From contig NZ_CAMPHV010000028.1 in assembly GCF_946886105.1 (NCBI RefSeq), forward strand, positions 1 to 64,000: a stretch of 64,000 nucleotides of DNA, written 5' to 3'. Positions 52,066 to 62,241 of this stretch are shown piece by piece (the stretch's first letter is position 1; each line of letters begins with the position of its first letter). The position numbers and the translations under genes are program-made. Below the pieces are notes generated by a model. The model was not told the DNA's origin, did not search any database, and was given only the letters and a program-made list of their open reading frames with translations. Source of the DNA: an uncultured Pseudomonas sp. GTDB lineage: Bacteria; Pseudomonadota; Gammaproteobacteria; Pseudomonadales; Pseudomonadaceae.

Positions 52066-53544
52066 GTGAAGAACGATATTCATGATTTGGGGCTGGTGCT
52101 CGACTCGAAGATCAAGCTGATTCTGATCGAGTCCTGGGATGAGCCGCGGGTGTTGGAAACCCTCACCAGTTTGGCGGTGCGCCGAGGCTTGGGCCTGCAC
52201 TTCTGGTCGATCACCGAAGGCTTGCAGCGCCTGGGCTTTGCCGGCGGCAGCAGCGACGAGGCGACCCTGGAGCCGGAGGCGGCGCTGAAGCTGATCAAGG
52301 CCGATCCGCAAGCCAATCTTTATGCGATGTGCGACCTGCATCCCTTCCTCGATGACAACCCCAAGCTGGTGCGCCTGCTCAAGGAAGTGGCGATGCGCGA
52401 TGCCCCGCATGCGCCGACGCTGGTGCTGGTATCCCATGCCTGCAAGTTGCCCGCTGAAGTCCAGCGTTTCGCTGCGCGCTTCAGCCTCGCCCTGCCGAGC
52501 GAGGACGAGCTGCTGGCCATCGTTCGCGAAGAGGCCACGCGCTGGAGCGAGCGCAATCGCGGGACGCGGGTGCGCACCGACAATCGTACGCTGCAGCAGG
52601 TGGTGAAGAACCTGCGCGGTATGAGTCATGCCGAGGCGCGTATCCTGGCGCGCAACGTGATTTGCGACGATGGCGCTATCACGCAGGAGGATCTGCCGGA
52701 GCTGAACAAAGCCAAGTTCCAGTTGCTCGACCTCGAGGGGGTACTGAGTTTCGAGTACGACACCGCGCGCTTCGCCGATGTCGGCGGGCTGAGTAACCTC
52801 AAGCGCTGGCTGGCCGAGCGCCAGGATATCTTTCTCGCCGGCCAGGCAGTCGATCTGCCCAAGGGCGTATTGCTGGTGGGCGTGCAGGGCGGCGGTAAGA
52901 GTCTGGCGGCGAAGGCGGTTGCCGGGCTTTGGGGCCTGCCTTTGCTGCGTCTCGACTTCGGGGCGCTGTACAACAAATTCTTCGGCGAAACCGAACGCAA
53001 CCTGCGCGACGCCTTGAAGCTGGCCGAGCAGATGGCGCCCTGTGTGTTGTGGATGGATGAGGTCGAAAAGGGCCTGGCCAGTGGCGACAACGACGGCGGT
53101 GTCAGTCAGCGGGTGCTCGGCACACTGCTGACCTGGATGGCCGAGCGCAAGGCGCCGGTGTTTATGGTGGCGACTGCCAACGTGATCGAGCGCCTGCCGC
53201 CGGAGCTGGTGCGCAAGGGGCGCTTCGACGAGCTGTTCTTCGTCGATCTGCCGGATCATGCAGTGCGCGTGGATATTTTCCGTATTCATCTGCAGCGGCG
53301 CGAATTGGCACCGGAGAGCTTCGATCTGGATTTGCTGGCGACGGCCTGTGCCGGCTTCTCCGGTGCGGAGATCGAGCAGGTGGTGGTCAGCGCGCTCTAT
53401 GCCGCGCAGGCGCAACAGCAGCCAGTCGATCAGGCTATGTTGTTGCACAGCATCCAGAGCACCGCGCCCCTATCGGTGGTCATGGCCGAAGGGCTGGAGG
53501 CCCTGCGCAGCTGGGCCCATGGCCGTACGGTGAGTGCCAATTGA
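52066..53544 (+). CDS. AAA+ ATPase of the Ycf46 family
   Basis: The start is GTG 52066 with AAGGAGC upstream; the product has 492 residues. The first 250 residues form a degenerate, non-Walker domain of the Ycf46 type. A single AAA domain follows: Walker [13 protein letters not shown], Walker [12 protein letters not shown], sensor TANVIERLP and arginine finger [10 protein letters not shown]. Ycf46 proteins occur in cyanobacteria, plastids and some proteobacteria; roles in CO2-related physiology were reported in cyanobacteria. The job in pseudomonads is unknown. Confidence 0.88.
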   Translation: MKNDIHDLGLVLDSKIKLILIESWDEPRVLETLTSLAVRRGLGLHFWSITEGLQRLGFAGGSSDEATLEPEAALKLIKADPQANLYAMCDLHPFLDDNPKLVRLLKEVAMRDAPHAPTLVLVSHACKLPAEVQRFAARFSLALPSEDELLAIVREEATRWSERNRGTRVRTDNRTLQQVVKNLRGMSHAEARILARNVICDDGAITQEDLPELNKAKFQLLDLEGVLSFEYDTARFADVGGLSNLKRWLAERQDIFLAGQAVDLPKGVLLVGVQGGGKSLAAKAVAGLWGLPLLRLDFGALYNKFFGETERNLRDALKLAEQMAPCVLWMDEVEKGLASGDNDGGVSQRVLGTLLTWMAERKAPVFMVATANVIERLPPELVRKGRFDELFFVDLPDHAVRVDIFRIHLQRRELAPESFDLDLLATACAGFSGAEIEQVVVSALYAAQAQQQPVDQAMLLHSIQSTAPLSVVMAEGLEALRSWAHGRTVSAN

Positions 53545-53577
53545 CGGGCCGAAGCCTATCTAAGGTTTTGGGTGTGG

Positions 53578-54366
53578 TCAGCTCGCGAGGCTGACGCGCC
53601 TGATGATCCTGCCCGCCATCCGGCGCACCAGCCAGCGCGGCAGAAAGCGCGGTGCGATCGTCAGCAAACGATTGCGCCAGCCGGGGATGATCAGTGCGCG
53701 ATTCTTGTCCAGCGCCCTGACCGTAATCAGCGCGACCTCTTCGGCACTCATCAATTTGCTGTCTTGCAGCGCGCCGAGCTCCATTCGCGCGTTGCGGAAG
53801 AAGGCGCTGCGCGTCGGCCCCGGGCAAAGCACGGAGACCTTGACCCCGTATTCCTTGAGTTCTTCGCGCAGTCCCTCGGAGAGGTGCAGCACGTACGCCT
53901 TGCTGGCGTAGTAGCTGCTCATCCAGGGACCGGGCTGAAAGGCCGCGACCGAGGCGACGTTGAGGATCTGGCCGCTGCCTTGGCCTGCCATCACCGTGCC
54001 GATGGCATGGCACAGGCGGGTCAGGGCCAGCATATTGAGTTCGATCAAGCGCTGCTCGTCACTCCAGTCTTGCGCGACCAGGGCGCCGTAGGTGCCCACG
54101 CCGGCGTTATTGACCAGCAGGTCGATATGCAGGTCGCCTTGTTCCAGCTCGTGCAACAGGCCGGACAGCTGGACCGGCTGGCTCAGGTCGCACACGCGAA
54201 ACAGCACCTGTACGGCGAAGCGCTGGGTCAGTTCGGCGGCGATGCATTCCAAGGCGGGGCGTTGCCGTGCCACCAGGATCAGATTACGTCCGCGGCGCGC
54301 CAGGGCCTCGGCCAGGGCCAGGCCGATACCGCTGGATGCACCGGTGATCAGGGCGTGGCTGGGCAT
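53578..54366 (-). CDS. SDR family short-chain dehydrogenase
   Basis: The 262-residue classical SDR has the cofactor motif TGASSGIG at 8-15, NNAG at about 91-94, catalytic Ser in LNVASVAA, and YxxxK in SYYASKAYV. The C-terminus is basic and amphipathic, ending RWLVRRMAGRIIRRVSLAS, which suggests peripheral membrane association. The substrate is unknown. It is convergent with the AAA+ gene. Confidence 0.9.
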   Translation of the reverse strand: MPSHALITGASSGIGLALAEALARRGRNLILVARQRPALECIAAELTQRFAVQVLFRVCDLSQPVQLSGLLHELEQGDLHIDLLVNNAGVGTYGALVAQDWSDEQRLIELNMLALTRLCHAIGTVMAGQGSGQILNVASVAAFQPGPWMSSYYASKAYVLHLSEGLREELKEYGVKVSVLCPGPTRSAFFRNARMELGALQDSKLMSAEEVALITVRALDKNRALIIPGWRNRLLTIAPRFLPRWLVRRMAGRIIRRVSLAS

Positions 54367-54393
54367 GGCAGTCTCCGTGTCGGGGTCGTTTAA

Positions 54394-54546
54394 CAGACCG
54401 TTGAAAAACTACCTACGTTGCCCCCTCTTGAGAAATGACTGGGCGTTAAAAACAACTCGGATGCGAGCCCAGTCGCTTTTTCGTCTGTTCTTGCGGGGGC
54501 GTTTAGCCACTTTTCAGCTAGTTCGCCTAGAGTTTTCAGCGGCCCG
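54394..54546. repeat. Second, diverged copy of the foldback MITE-like element
   Basis: The left end CAGACCGTTGAAAAACTACC continues to match the inverted right end of the 36.3-kb element at 26 of 29 bases. The far end (GTTTTCAGCGGCCCG) is degenerate, and the middle has diverged. It fills the gap between the SDR and DUF805 genes. Confidence 0.6.
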
Positions 54547-54584
54547 TTAAGACCCTGTCTGGCGGTCAAGGTTGCAGGCGCCAA

Positions 54585-55550
54585 TCAGAGTCCCGCGCGA
54601 GTGACGTAGTCCTGGTAGGCCGGTAGGGCGATGGCCGCGACTATACCGAGCACCGGAACCAGCAGCCACAGCAACGCCAGTATCTTCACTGCGGTGCTGT
54701 TGGCGGGCGGTGGCGGACCGAAGCGGTTGGCCGCGTCGCTGCCGGGAACCACGAGCATCAGGATATTCATGATGCCGCCGACGAGGGGCACAAGCGTCAG
54801 CAGGAATAGCCAGCCGGACCAGCCGATATCATGCAGGCGCTGTACGCCGATCTGCACGGCGACCACCAGCATGGCGATCACCACGAGGCCGACCAGCACC
54901 GCGCCCAGAATCTCGGAAATGGCGAAGCCAATGGCGGTCGCCGCGAAGAGCGGAAGGCAGGCCAGCATCAATACCAGCGACCAGGCCAGATAGCGCAGGC
55001 GACCGATCCGTCCTTCGGTGGTAAAGACATTCAACTCGCCGAACTCCGGCAAGACCTCGCCAACCGCGGCTTGCGGTGTGGCATAGGGGGAACCGGCGAT
55101 AGGGGCCGCAGGCGCAATCGCGCTTTCTTTGAGCATCGCCTGGCGGGCGAGGAATTTCTCGATGACGATCCCGCAGCCCGAACACTCAACGGCCTTGGGT
55201 TGTTGCTGGCCGCATTTGGGGCAGGTCATGTCAGTGTCGGCAGGGGGTGTGGCGGCGGCTTCGGCGACCGCCGGGGAAGGATGATCCGGGCTGTCCACCA
55301 GGCTCAGCCCTGCGCTCTGTTCCGGTTCCTTGCGCGCTTGGGCGCCGGCGCGGTGCAGCGCGGCGAGGTACTTGTCCGCCTCGTCTTCGGCCAGGTTGCG
55401 CTTGATCGCGATAGGGTTGCCGCTGAACAAGGCATCGATGCGCGCCGCATCGCTCTTGAACAGTTGGGCGAGATTACCCTTGGCCGTTTCCAGCGTCATA
55501 TCGGGTATCAGTTGGCCATCGAAGACGATTTTGAATCGAGCTTGAGTCAT
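54585..55550 (-). CDS. Zinc-ribbon / DUF805 membrane protein with pilin-like C-terminal segment
   Basis: The 321-residue product has a cytosolic N-terminal domain (1-85) of unknown type and a zinc ribbon at about 109-126 (CPKCGQQQPKAVECSGCG). A DUF805 region with about three membrane helices (178-285, RIGRLRYLAW...RLHDIGWSGWLFL) follows. A last helix ends VPVLGIVAAIALPAYQDYVTRAGL. That ending strongly resembles the N-terminal helix of type IV pilins (GIVAAIALPAYQDY), here at the wrong end of the protein. The role is unknown. Confidence 0.82.
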   Translation of the reverse strand: MTQARFKIVFDGQLIPDMTLETAKGNLAQLFKSDAARIDALFSGNPIAIKRNLAEDEADKYLAALHRAGAQARKEPEQSAGLSLVDSPDHPSPAVAEAAATPPADTDMTCPKCGQQQPKAVECSGCGIVIEKFLARQAMLKESAIAPAAPIAGSPYATPQAAVGEVLPEFGELNVFTTEGRIGRLRYLAWSLVLMLACLPLFAATAIGFAISEILGAVLVGLVVIAMLVVAVQIGVQRLHDIGWSGWLFLLTLVPLVGGIMNILMLVVPGSDAANRFGPPPPANSTAVKILALLWLLVPVLGIVAAIALPAYQDYVTRAGL

Positions 55551-55639
55551 GCAAGCTTCCTTGTCGGCGTGCGGGGATGATCTGATTAACGCAGCCTAGC
55601 GGGCCACAGGCCCCTGGACAAGCGGCCTGGAGCACAAAT

Positions 55640-56917
55640 TCAGTAGGTTGCCGAACCCCGGCCGTGGGGTACCCAACTGCCGACAAAGCGGCCGCGGCGC
55701 AGCAGGCGCAGTTCACTGAACTCGGCGAATAGGCCTTCCGAGCGCTGCGGTCGCAGAAACACCCAGTCGTCGACCTGCAGCGCGGTGTGGTTGGAGCCGA
55801 TCAGGCGCTCCTGATTGGCGCTGCGACCATACAGCGGGTCGTAGTCGAGCCCGGCCGGAGAAACCGGGACGGCTGGCCATTGTCCGCCATACAAATAAAA
55901 GGCGCGCTGCCGGTTGGGGTTCCAGCCTTGCAGCAATGTTTGGCTAGAGCCCAGGAATGGCAAGTCGCCGCTCTGGACTTTCAGCACCGGACTGGCGAGC
56001 CATAGGGCGGGTCGGTGCTCGGTCAGCAGTGGCGTGTCGAAGTCGCTGGGCTTGAGCAGTGTCGAGCCGACGGCCAGCTCGTTGAGCGGGGTGCGTCCCG
56101 CGGCATGCAGGCGGTAGCTCAAGCTGCCGCCGCCATTGAGCAGCGGCTGTTGCGGCCACAGTGCGGGGAAGCTCCGTGCACTGTCGAGAAAAGCCAGGTA
56201 ACGCGCGTTGCTCTCGGCAAAGGCCTGAGCCTGACCGACCCAGAACGGCGTATGGGTGACATGGGCGTCATAGCCCATAAGGCCGCGTATCCGCAGCGGC
56301 GTCGGGTTATCGCTTAGCCGCTGCAGCGTCTGACCAAGTTGTTCCGGACTGGCGAAGCCGCCACGGGCCAGGCCGATATCGATTTCCAGGGCAATCTGCA
56401 ACGGTTGCTTGAGCGCGCGGGCCAGCTCTGCGTATTCGGCCAAACGCTGCGGGCTATCGATCAGCCAGGTGAGCTGGCGCGCCGGGATGAAGGTGCTGGC
56501 TACCGGCAACTGCTGATAAAAGGCCAATGCGGCGGCAGCGGGCAGCGGCTTGCCCAGCAGCAGATCGGCCTGGGGAAAGTCCTGGGCCAGTTGGTTCAGC
56601 TGGGGTTGGTGAAACACCATGAACCGCTGGGTGCCGAGTCTGTTGGCCAGGTAATTGAGCACGCCGGTCGAGGCCAGCGATTTCGTTACCAGGCGCACTG
56701 GCAGCTTTTCTCCCAGGCGCTGGGCGAGCAAGTCGGCATTCTGATCGAGGCGATCCAGGTCGATGACCAGCAAGGGGATACCGCCCCCCTCGCGTCGCAA
56801 CAACTGATTAAGTGCGGCGAAGTAGCTGGCATGGGGCTGGCCTTGGTCGCTCGGGCGCAGCGCCCAGGCCCCGAGCAATCCTATGGCGCCAAAGCCGAGC
56901 AGGCTGCGGCGTTTCAC
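55640..56917 (-). CDS. Fold-type III PLP enzyme, DSD1/alanine racemase-like, exported
   Basis: The 425-residue protein has an N-terminal MKRRSLLGFGAIGLLGAWAL that looks like a twin-arginine signal or anchor. The body is an alanine-racemase-type barrel: PLP lysine in VRLVTKSLAS (about residue 79), LEIDIGLARGGF, and LNGGGSLSYR. The C-terminal beta domain matches the D-threonine aldolase/D-serine dehydratase (DSD1) group. Substrate may be a D-amino acid. A PLP enzyme exported by Tat would arrive folded with its cofactor, but export is inference. Its stop is near no other gene on this strand. Confidence 0.75.
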   Translation of the reverse strand: MKRRSLLGFGAIGLLGAWALRPSDQGQPHASYFAALNQLLRREGGGIPLLVIDLDRLDQNADLLAQRLGEKLPVRLVTKSLASTGVLNYLANRLGTQRFMVFHQPQLNQLAQDFPQADLLLGKPLPAAAALAFYQQLPVASTFIPARQLTWLIDSPQRLAEYAELARALKQPLQIALEIDIGLARGGFASPEQLGQTLQRLSDNPTPLRIRGLMGYDAHVTHTPFWVGQAQAFAESNARYLAFLDSARSFPALWPQQPLLNGGGSLSYRLHAAGRTPLNELAVGSTLLKPSDFDTPLLTEHRPALWLASPVLKVQSGDLPFLGSSQTLLQGWNPNRQRAFYLYGGQWPAVPVSPAGLDYDPLYGRSANQERLIGSNHTALQVDDWVFLRPQRSEGLFAEFSELRLLRRGRFVGSWVPHGRGSATY

Positions 56918-57876
56918 CGTGGCCAGCGCTGCTGCAGGCGTTGCGCCTGTACCTGGGCGGCGCGGTATTCGTTATCCAGGCGGGCAACCAGCTCGGCGAC
57001 TGTCGGTAGATCGCCGATGGCACCGACGCCTTGGCCGGCCGACCAGACGGTTTTCCAGGCTTTGGCTTCGTCGCTGACCGGCTTGAGCTTCTCGCCGTAA
57101 TTGACCTCGCCCTTGTTTTGCAGCTGCTTGAGGTCATAGCCGGCCTGTTCCAGGCTCTGGCGCATAAAGCTCGCCGGCACCCCGGAAACCGCCGGTGTGT
57201 GCACGATATCGGCGGCGTGGGCCTCCAGGATCATCTGCTTATAGGCGCTCGGCGCGGCATTCTCGCGGGTGGCGATAAAGCGCGTACCGAGATAGGCCAG
57301 ATCGGCGCCGAGCAGCTGCGCGGCGAGAATCTCATGCCCCCGATTCAGGCAGCCGGCCAGTAGCAGTGTCTTGTCGAAGAACTGGCGGATTTCCGCGATC
57401 AACGCAAAGGGGCTCCAGGTGCCGGCATGGCCACCAGCGCCGGCCGCTACCGCGATCAGACCGTCGACTCCGGCTTCTGCGGCTTTTTCGGCATGCCGGC
57501 GGGTGGTGACGTCATGGAACACCAGGCCGCCATAGCTGTGCACGGCATCGACCACCTCCTTCACCGCGCCCAGGCTGGTGATCACCACCGGTATTTTATG
57601 CTCGACGCAAATAGCCAGATCGGCCTGCAGGCGCGGGTTGCTGCCATGCACGATCAGGTTGACCGCGTAAGGGGCTGCGTCCGCGGTCAAGCCGCTTTCG
57701 ATTTCCTCCAGCCACGCTTTGAAGCCACTGCTTTCGCGCTGGTTCAGCGCGGGAAAACTGCCGACGATGCCGTTGTTACAACAAGCGAGCACCAGCTGCG
57801 GGTCGGAGACTAGAAACATCGGTGCGGCCACGACCGGCAGGCGCAGGCGCTGTTCGAGCAGGACGGGAAGGCTCAC
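56914..57876 (-). CDS. NAD(P)H-dependent flavin oxidoreductase, nitronate monooxygenase family
   Basis: The 320-residue FMN enzyme begins with LRLPVVAAPMFLVSDPQLVLACC. It has the flavin-binding GVDGLIAVAAGAGGHAGTWSPFAL and DLAYLGTRFIATRE. It oxidises nitronates or acts as a quinone reductase; pseudomonads have several paralogues. It overlaps the PLP-enzyme start by 4 bp (ATGA), so the two are co-translated. Confidence 0.88.
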   Translation of the reverse strand: MSLPVLLEQRLRLPVVAAPMFLVSDPQLVLACCNNGIVGSFPALNQRESSGFKAWLEEIESGLTADAAPYAVNLIVHGSNPRLQADLAICVEHKIPVVITSLGAVKEVVDAVHSYGGLVFHDVTTRRHAEKAAEAGVDGLIAVAAGAGGHAGTWSPFALIAEIRQFFDKTLLLAGCLNRGHEILAAQLLGADLAYLGTRFIATRENAAPSAYKQMILEAHAADIVHTPAVSGVPASFMRQSLEQAGYDLKQLQNKGEVNYGEKLKPVSDEAKAWKTVWSAGQGVGAIGDLPTVAELVARLDNEYRAAQVQAQRLQQRWPR

Positions 57877-57894
57877 GGGGACTCTCCTTGGCGG

Positions 57895-58323
57895 CTAGAA
57901 GGGTTTGACCACGACCAGAATAACGATAGCGAGCAACGCCAGAACGGGCGCCTCGTTGAACCAGCGGTAGAACACATGACCGCGCCGATTTTCGCCGCGG
58001 GCGAAGCGTTTGAGCTGGGCGCCGCAGATGTGGTGATAGGCGATCAATAGGACTACCAGTGCCAACTTGGCATACAGCCAGCCCTGGCTGAAGTAGTAGC
58101 CGGGGTTGAGGCTGATCAGCCAGATACCGAACGCCAGGGTGGCGATCATCGACGGCAGCATGATGCCGCGGTACAGCTTGCGCTCCATCGTGCAGAAACG
58201 TTCGCGGCTGATCTCGTCTTCGCTCATGGCGTGATAGACGAATAAGCGTGGTAGATAGAACAACCCGGCGAACCAGCACACCATGGCGATAATGTGCAGA
58301 GCCTTGAGCCACGGATAGAGCAT
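57895..58323 (-). CDS. hemJ: Protoporphyrinogen oxidase HemJ
   Basis: HemJ oxidises protoporphyrinogen IX in haem synthesis. The start at 58323 (MLYPWLKALHIIAMVCWFAG) gives 142 residues, the family length, with four membrane helices. The conserved His of helix 1 (KALHIIAM) and the RLFVYH segment are present. The ribosome-binding site is weak. It is divergent from argC across about 135 bp. Confidence 0.92.
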   Translation of the reverse strand: MLYPWLKALHIIAMVCWFAGLFYLPRLFVYHAMSEDEISRERFCTMERKLYRGIMLPSMIATLAFGIWLISLNPGYYFSQGWLYAKLALVVLLIAYHHICGAQLKRFARGENRRGHVFYRWFNEAPVLALLAIVILVVVKPF

Positions 58324-58458
58324 TGGTCGAGTTCCAGAACGGTTAAGTGGCTCGATAGTAGTGCTCGATAGCCCATACGTCATCTGCGCGGTTGGCCGTT
58401 GGCGATTGCGGCCTTATCATCGGCAGCTTTCCAATGGCTTTTTCGCAAGGGGTAGGTG

Positions 58459-59493
58459 ATGGTCAAGGTCGGTATCGTCGGCGGCACGGGTTACACCGGG
58501 GTCGAGCTGTTGCGTCTGTTGGCGCAGCATCCGCAGGCTCAGGTGGTCGTTATCACCTCCCGCTCCGAAGCGGGCATGCGCGTCGACGAGATGTACCCGA
58601 ACCTGCGCGGCCATTACGACGACCTCGCGTTCAGCGTGCCGGATGTCGCGACCCTGGGCGCCTGCGATGTGGTGTTCTTCGCCACGCCGCACGGCGTCGC
58701 CCATGCCCTGGCCGGCGAGCTGCTGGCCGCCGGCACCAAGGTGATCGACCTGTCCGCCGACTTCCGTCTGCAGGACGCCGAAGAATGGGCCAAGTGGTAC
58801 GGCCAGCCCCATGGCGCCCCCGATCTGCTGCCCGAAGCGGTATACGGTCTGCCGGAGGTCAACCGTGAGGTGATCAAGCAGGCGCGCTTGATCGCGGTGC
58901 CGGGTTGTTATCCGACGGCCGCCCAGTTGGCGTTGATTCCGCTGCTGGAAGCGGGGCTGGCGGATACCTCGCAACTGATCGCCGACTGCAAATCTGGAGT
59001 TAGTGGCGCGGGACGCGGCGCCAGTGTTGGTTCGCTGTTCAGCGAGGCCGGCGAAAGCATGAAAGCCTACGGGGTGAAGGGGCATCGGCATCTACCGGAA
59101 ATTCGCCAGGGGCTGCGCCGCGCGGCGGGCAAGGATGTGGGCTTGACCTTCGTGCCGCATCTGACACCGATGATCCGCGGTATCCATGCAACGCTGTACG
59201 CGACCGTGCTGGATAGGTCGGTCGACCTGCAGTCGCTGTACGAGCAGCGTTATGCCAACGAGCCCTTCGTCGATGTGATGCCGGCTGGCAGCCATCCGGA
59301 GACACGCAGCGTACGTGGCGCCAATGTCTGCCGTATCGCCGTGCACCGGCCGCAAGACGGCGACCTGGTCGTCGTGCTTTCGGTGATCGACAACCTGGTC
59401 AAAGGCGCCTCCGGGCAGGCCGTGCAGAATATGAATATTCTCTTCGGTCTCGATGAGCGTCTGGGTTTATCGCATGCGGCCCTGTTGCCCTGA
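58459..59493 (+). CDS. argC: N-acetyl-gamma-glutamyl-phosphate reductase ArgC
   Basis: ArgC catalyses the third step of arginine synthesis. The start at 58459 ([20 protein letters not shown]) follows AAGGGG and gives 344 residues. The NADP motif GGTGYTG, catalytic Cys in [11 protein letters not shown] and base His in GIHATLYA are intact. An in-frame GTG one codon earlier is less likely. Confidence 0.96.
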   Translation: MVKVGIVGGTGYTGVELLRLLAQHPQAQVVVITSRSEAGMRVDEMYPNLRGHYDDLAFSVPDVATLGACDVVFFATPHGVAHALAGELLAAGTKVIDLSADFRLQDAEEWAKWYGQPHGAPDLLPEAVYGLPEVNREVIKQARLIAVPGCYPTAAQLALIPLLEAGLADTSQLIADCKSGVSGAGRGASVGSLFSEAGESMKAYGVKGHRHLPEIRQGLRRAAGKDVGLTFVPHLTPMIRGIHATLYATVLDRSVDLQSLYEQRYANEPFVDVMPAGSHPETRSVRGANVCRIAVHRPQDGDLVVVLSVIDNLVKGASGQAVQNMNILFGLDERLGLSHAALLP

Positions 59494-60224
59494 TGGGGAC
59501 CTGGGAGGTTCGTCTCAGCGATCCGGGGCGGGTCAGGCGGGCGAGGTTGGCGTTTCTGCTCGCGATTCTGCTGATACCCGTGGCGTTCTACAGCGGCACC
59601 TTATGGCAGGCGCATAACACGCAGGCGGTGGTGGCCGAGCATCAGCCCATGCAAGCGCGGATTCTGGAACTCGAGGCCGAGCTGGATGAGGTGCGTCAGC
59701 GCCTGACAGTGGTCGGTAGCGGTAAGAATGTGGCGCAGCAGGCCAACGAGCAGAATCGCTTGACCATCAAGTTGCTCGAAGAGCAAATCTATAAGCAACA
59801 GCAGGATCTCGCATTCTATAAAGGCGTGCTGGCGCCAGCCAGTCGCCGCGAGGGTTTGCGCGTTCGTGCCTTTGAGCTACAGGCCACGGACAAGCCGCTG
59901 CATTTCCGCTACAAGTTACTACTGAGCCGGGTCGGCAAAGGCGACACGCCGCTTGCGGGGCAATTGTCGATTACGGTGGAAGGGCGCCAAGGCGATAAAG
60001 CCGTCAGTCTGCCCCTGGCTGAGCTGACCCAGGGGTTGCCCGATCAATTGAGTGCGCAGCCGCTGCCGTTCTCATTCAAGCATTTCCAGGCCATCCCCGA
60101 CGCAGGGCGTTTTGCCGAACTGCGTTTGCCCGAAGGGTTCGAACCCAGCCAGGTCAAAGTGCGCGCCGAAGTCAAAGGCGAGAAGCCGTTGGAGCGCGTA
60201 TTCAAATGGATCGACAAAGAGTGA
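59493..60224 (+). CDS. DUF6776 coiled-coil membrane protein
   Basis: The 243-residue protein has one N-terminal membrane helix (about 19-35, LAFLLAILLIPVAFYSG), a coiled coil (about 50-108), and a C-terminal domain of beta character ending KPLERVFKWIDKE. This matches the DUF6776 family seen in pseudomonads and relatives. The helix-coil layout suggests a periplasmic structural role. Its ATG shares a base with the argC stop, and a bactofilin gene follows after 9 bp. Confidence 0.8.
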   Translation: MGTWEVRLSDPGRVRRARLAFLLAILLIPVAFYSGTLWQAHNTQAVVAEHQPMQARILELEAELDEVRQRLTVVGSGKNVAQQANEQNRLTIKLLEEQIYKQQQDLAFYKGVLAPASRREGLRVRAFELQATDKPLHFRYKLLLSRVGKGDTPLAGQLSITVEGRQGDKAVSLPLAELTQGLPDQLSAQPLPFSFKHFQAIPDAGRFAELRLPEGFEPSQVKVRAEVKGEKPLERVFKWIDKE

Positions 60225-60233
60225 CAATTGCGA

Positions 60234-60644
60234 ATGTGGAGTAAAGACAAGAGCAAGACCGACTTGCAGCGTTTCAGCGGCAAAACCAGCCTGATCGCCG
60301 CGGGCGCAGAACTCTGTGGCGATTTGCGTTTTCAAGGCGCGGTGCAGGTGGATGGGCGGGTCAACGGTAATTTACTGACCACCGATGGCATGGTTCGGGT
60401 CAGTGTAGAGGGGCAGGTTGAAGGTGAACTCCGCGCCCCCCATATAGTGGTGGACGGTGAGGTGATCGGCGATATTTACGCCAGCGAACACCTGGAATTG
60501 GGCACCCGAGCCCGGGTACGTGGCAATCTGTACTACGGCCTGATGGAGATGGCCATGGGTGCGCAAATCGAGGGGCGCCTATGTCATCTCAAAGACGAGC
60601 CTCGCCCGCTCGAGTTACCGAATAAATATGAATCTGCAGAATAG
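60234..60644 (+). CDS. Bactofilin family polymer-forming protein
   Basis: Bactofilins form nucleotide-free filaments that act as cell-shape or envelope scaffolds. I use ATG 60234 (MWSKDKSKTDLQRFSG), giving 136 residues. TTG 60228 has the better-spaced GAGTGA and would add two residues. The beta-helix core (about 25-115) shows repeated hydrophobic rungs such as GDLRFQGAVQVDGRVNG, then VEGELRAPHIVVDGEVIGDI. It is probably co-translated with the preceding coiled-coil protein. Confidence 0.9.
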   Translation: MWSKDKSKTDLQRFSGKTSLIAAGAELCGDLRFQGAVQVDGRVNGNLLTTDGMVRVSVEGQVEGELRAPHIVVDGEVIGDIYASEHLELGTRARVRGNLYYGLMEMAMGAQIEGRLCHLKDEPRPLELPNKYESAE

Positions 60645-60674
60645 TTGACCGCTTTTGTAGGGTAAGCGGATAAT
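60645..60674 (+). promoter_or_regulatory. Sigma-70 promoter of erpA
   Basis: TTGACC, an 18-bp spacer and GATAAT begin right after the bactofilin stop codon, 48 bp before the erpA start. Confidence 0.6.
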
Positions 60675-60721
60675 GCAGAGCCTCAACGCAGCATGGCGCC
60701 TCGCGCCGGGAGATAGTCAGC

Positions 60722-61072
60722 ATGAGCGTCGAAACCTTCACCCCCACAGCTTTGCTCTTCACGCAAGGCGCGGCGAGCAAGGTGAAGAGCCTGGTCGATG
60801 AAGAGGGCAATCCACGCCTGAAGTTGCGCGTATTCGTGACGGGCGGCGGTTGCTCGGGTTTCCAGTATGGCTTCACCTTCGATGAAGAAGTCGCCGATGA
60901 CGACACCATTGTCGAGCGCGAGGGTGTCAGTCTGGTGGTCGACCCCATGAGTTACCAGTACTTGGCCGGTGCCGAAGTCGACTATCAGGAAGGTTTGGAA
61001 GGCTCGCGCTTTGTCATCAAGAACCCGAATGCCACCACGACCTGCGGTTGCGGTTCGTCTTTCTCGATCTAG
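60722..61072 (+). CDS. erpA: Iron-sulfur cluster insertion protein ErpA
   Basis: ErpA delivers Fe-S clusters to apo-enzymes including those of isoprenoid synthesis. The 116-residue A-type carrier has the three cluster cysteines: one in [11 protein letters not shown] and two in [16 protein letters not shown] precedes the start. A hairpin follows the stop. Confidence 0.96.
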   Translation: MSVETFTPTALLFTQGAASKVKSLVDEEGNPRLKLRVFVTGGGCSGFQYGFTFDEEVADDDTIVEREGVSLVVDPMSYQYLAGAEVDYQEGLEGSRFVIKNPNATTTCGCGSSFSI

Positions 61073-61095
61073 CGATTCGTTGTCATCCCAACATG

Positions 61096-61114
61096 CGCCG
61101 TGCTTAGCACGGCG
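61096..61114 (+). terminator. Probable terminator of erpA
   Basis: Arms CGCCGTGC / GCACGGCG with a 3-nt loop are followed by TTGTCGTTT, moderately T-rich, in the convergent gap with anmK. Confidence 0.5.
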
Positions 61115-61144
61115 TTGTCGTTTCCGGCTTGCGGAAATCGGCGT

Positions 61145-62236
<1,092 letters not shown>

Positions 62237-62241
62237 CTACA

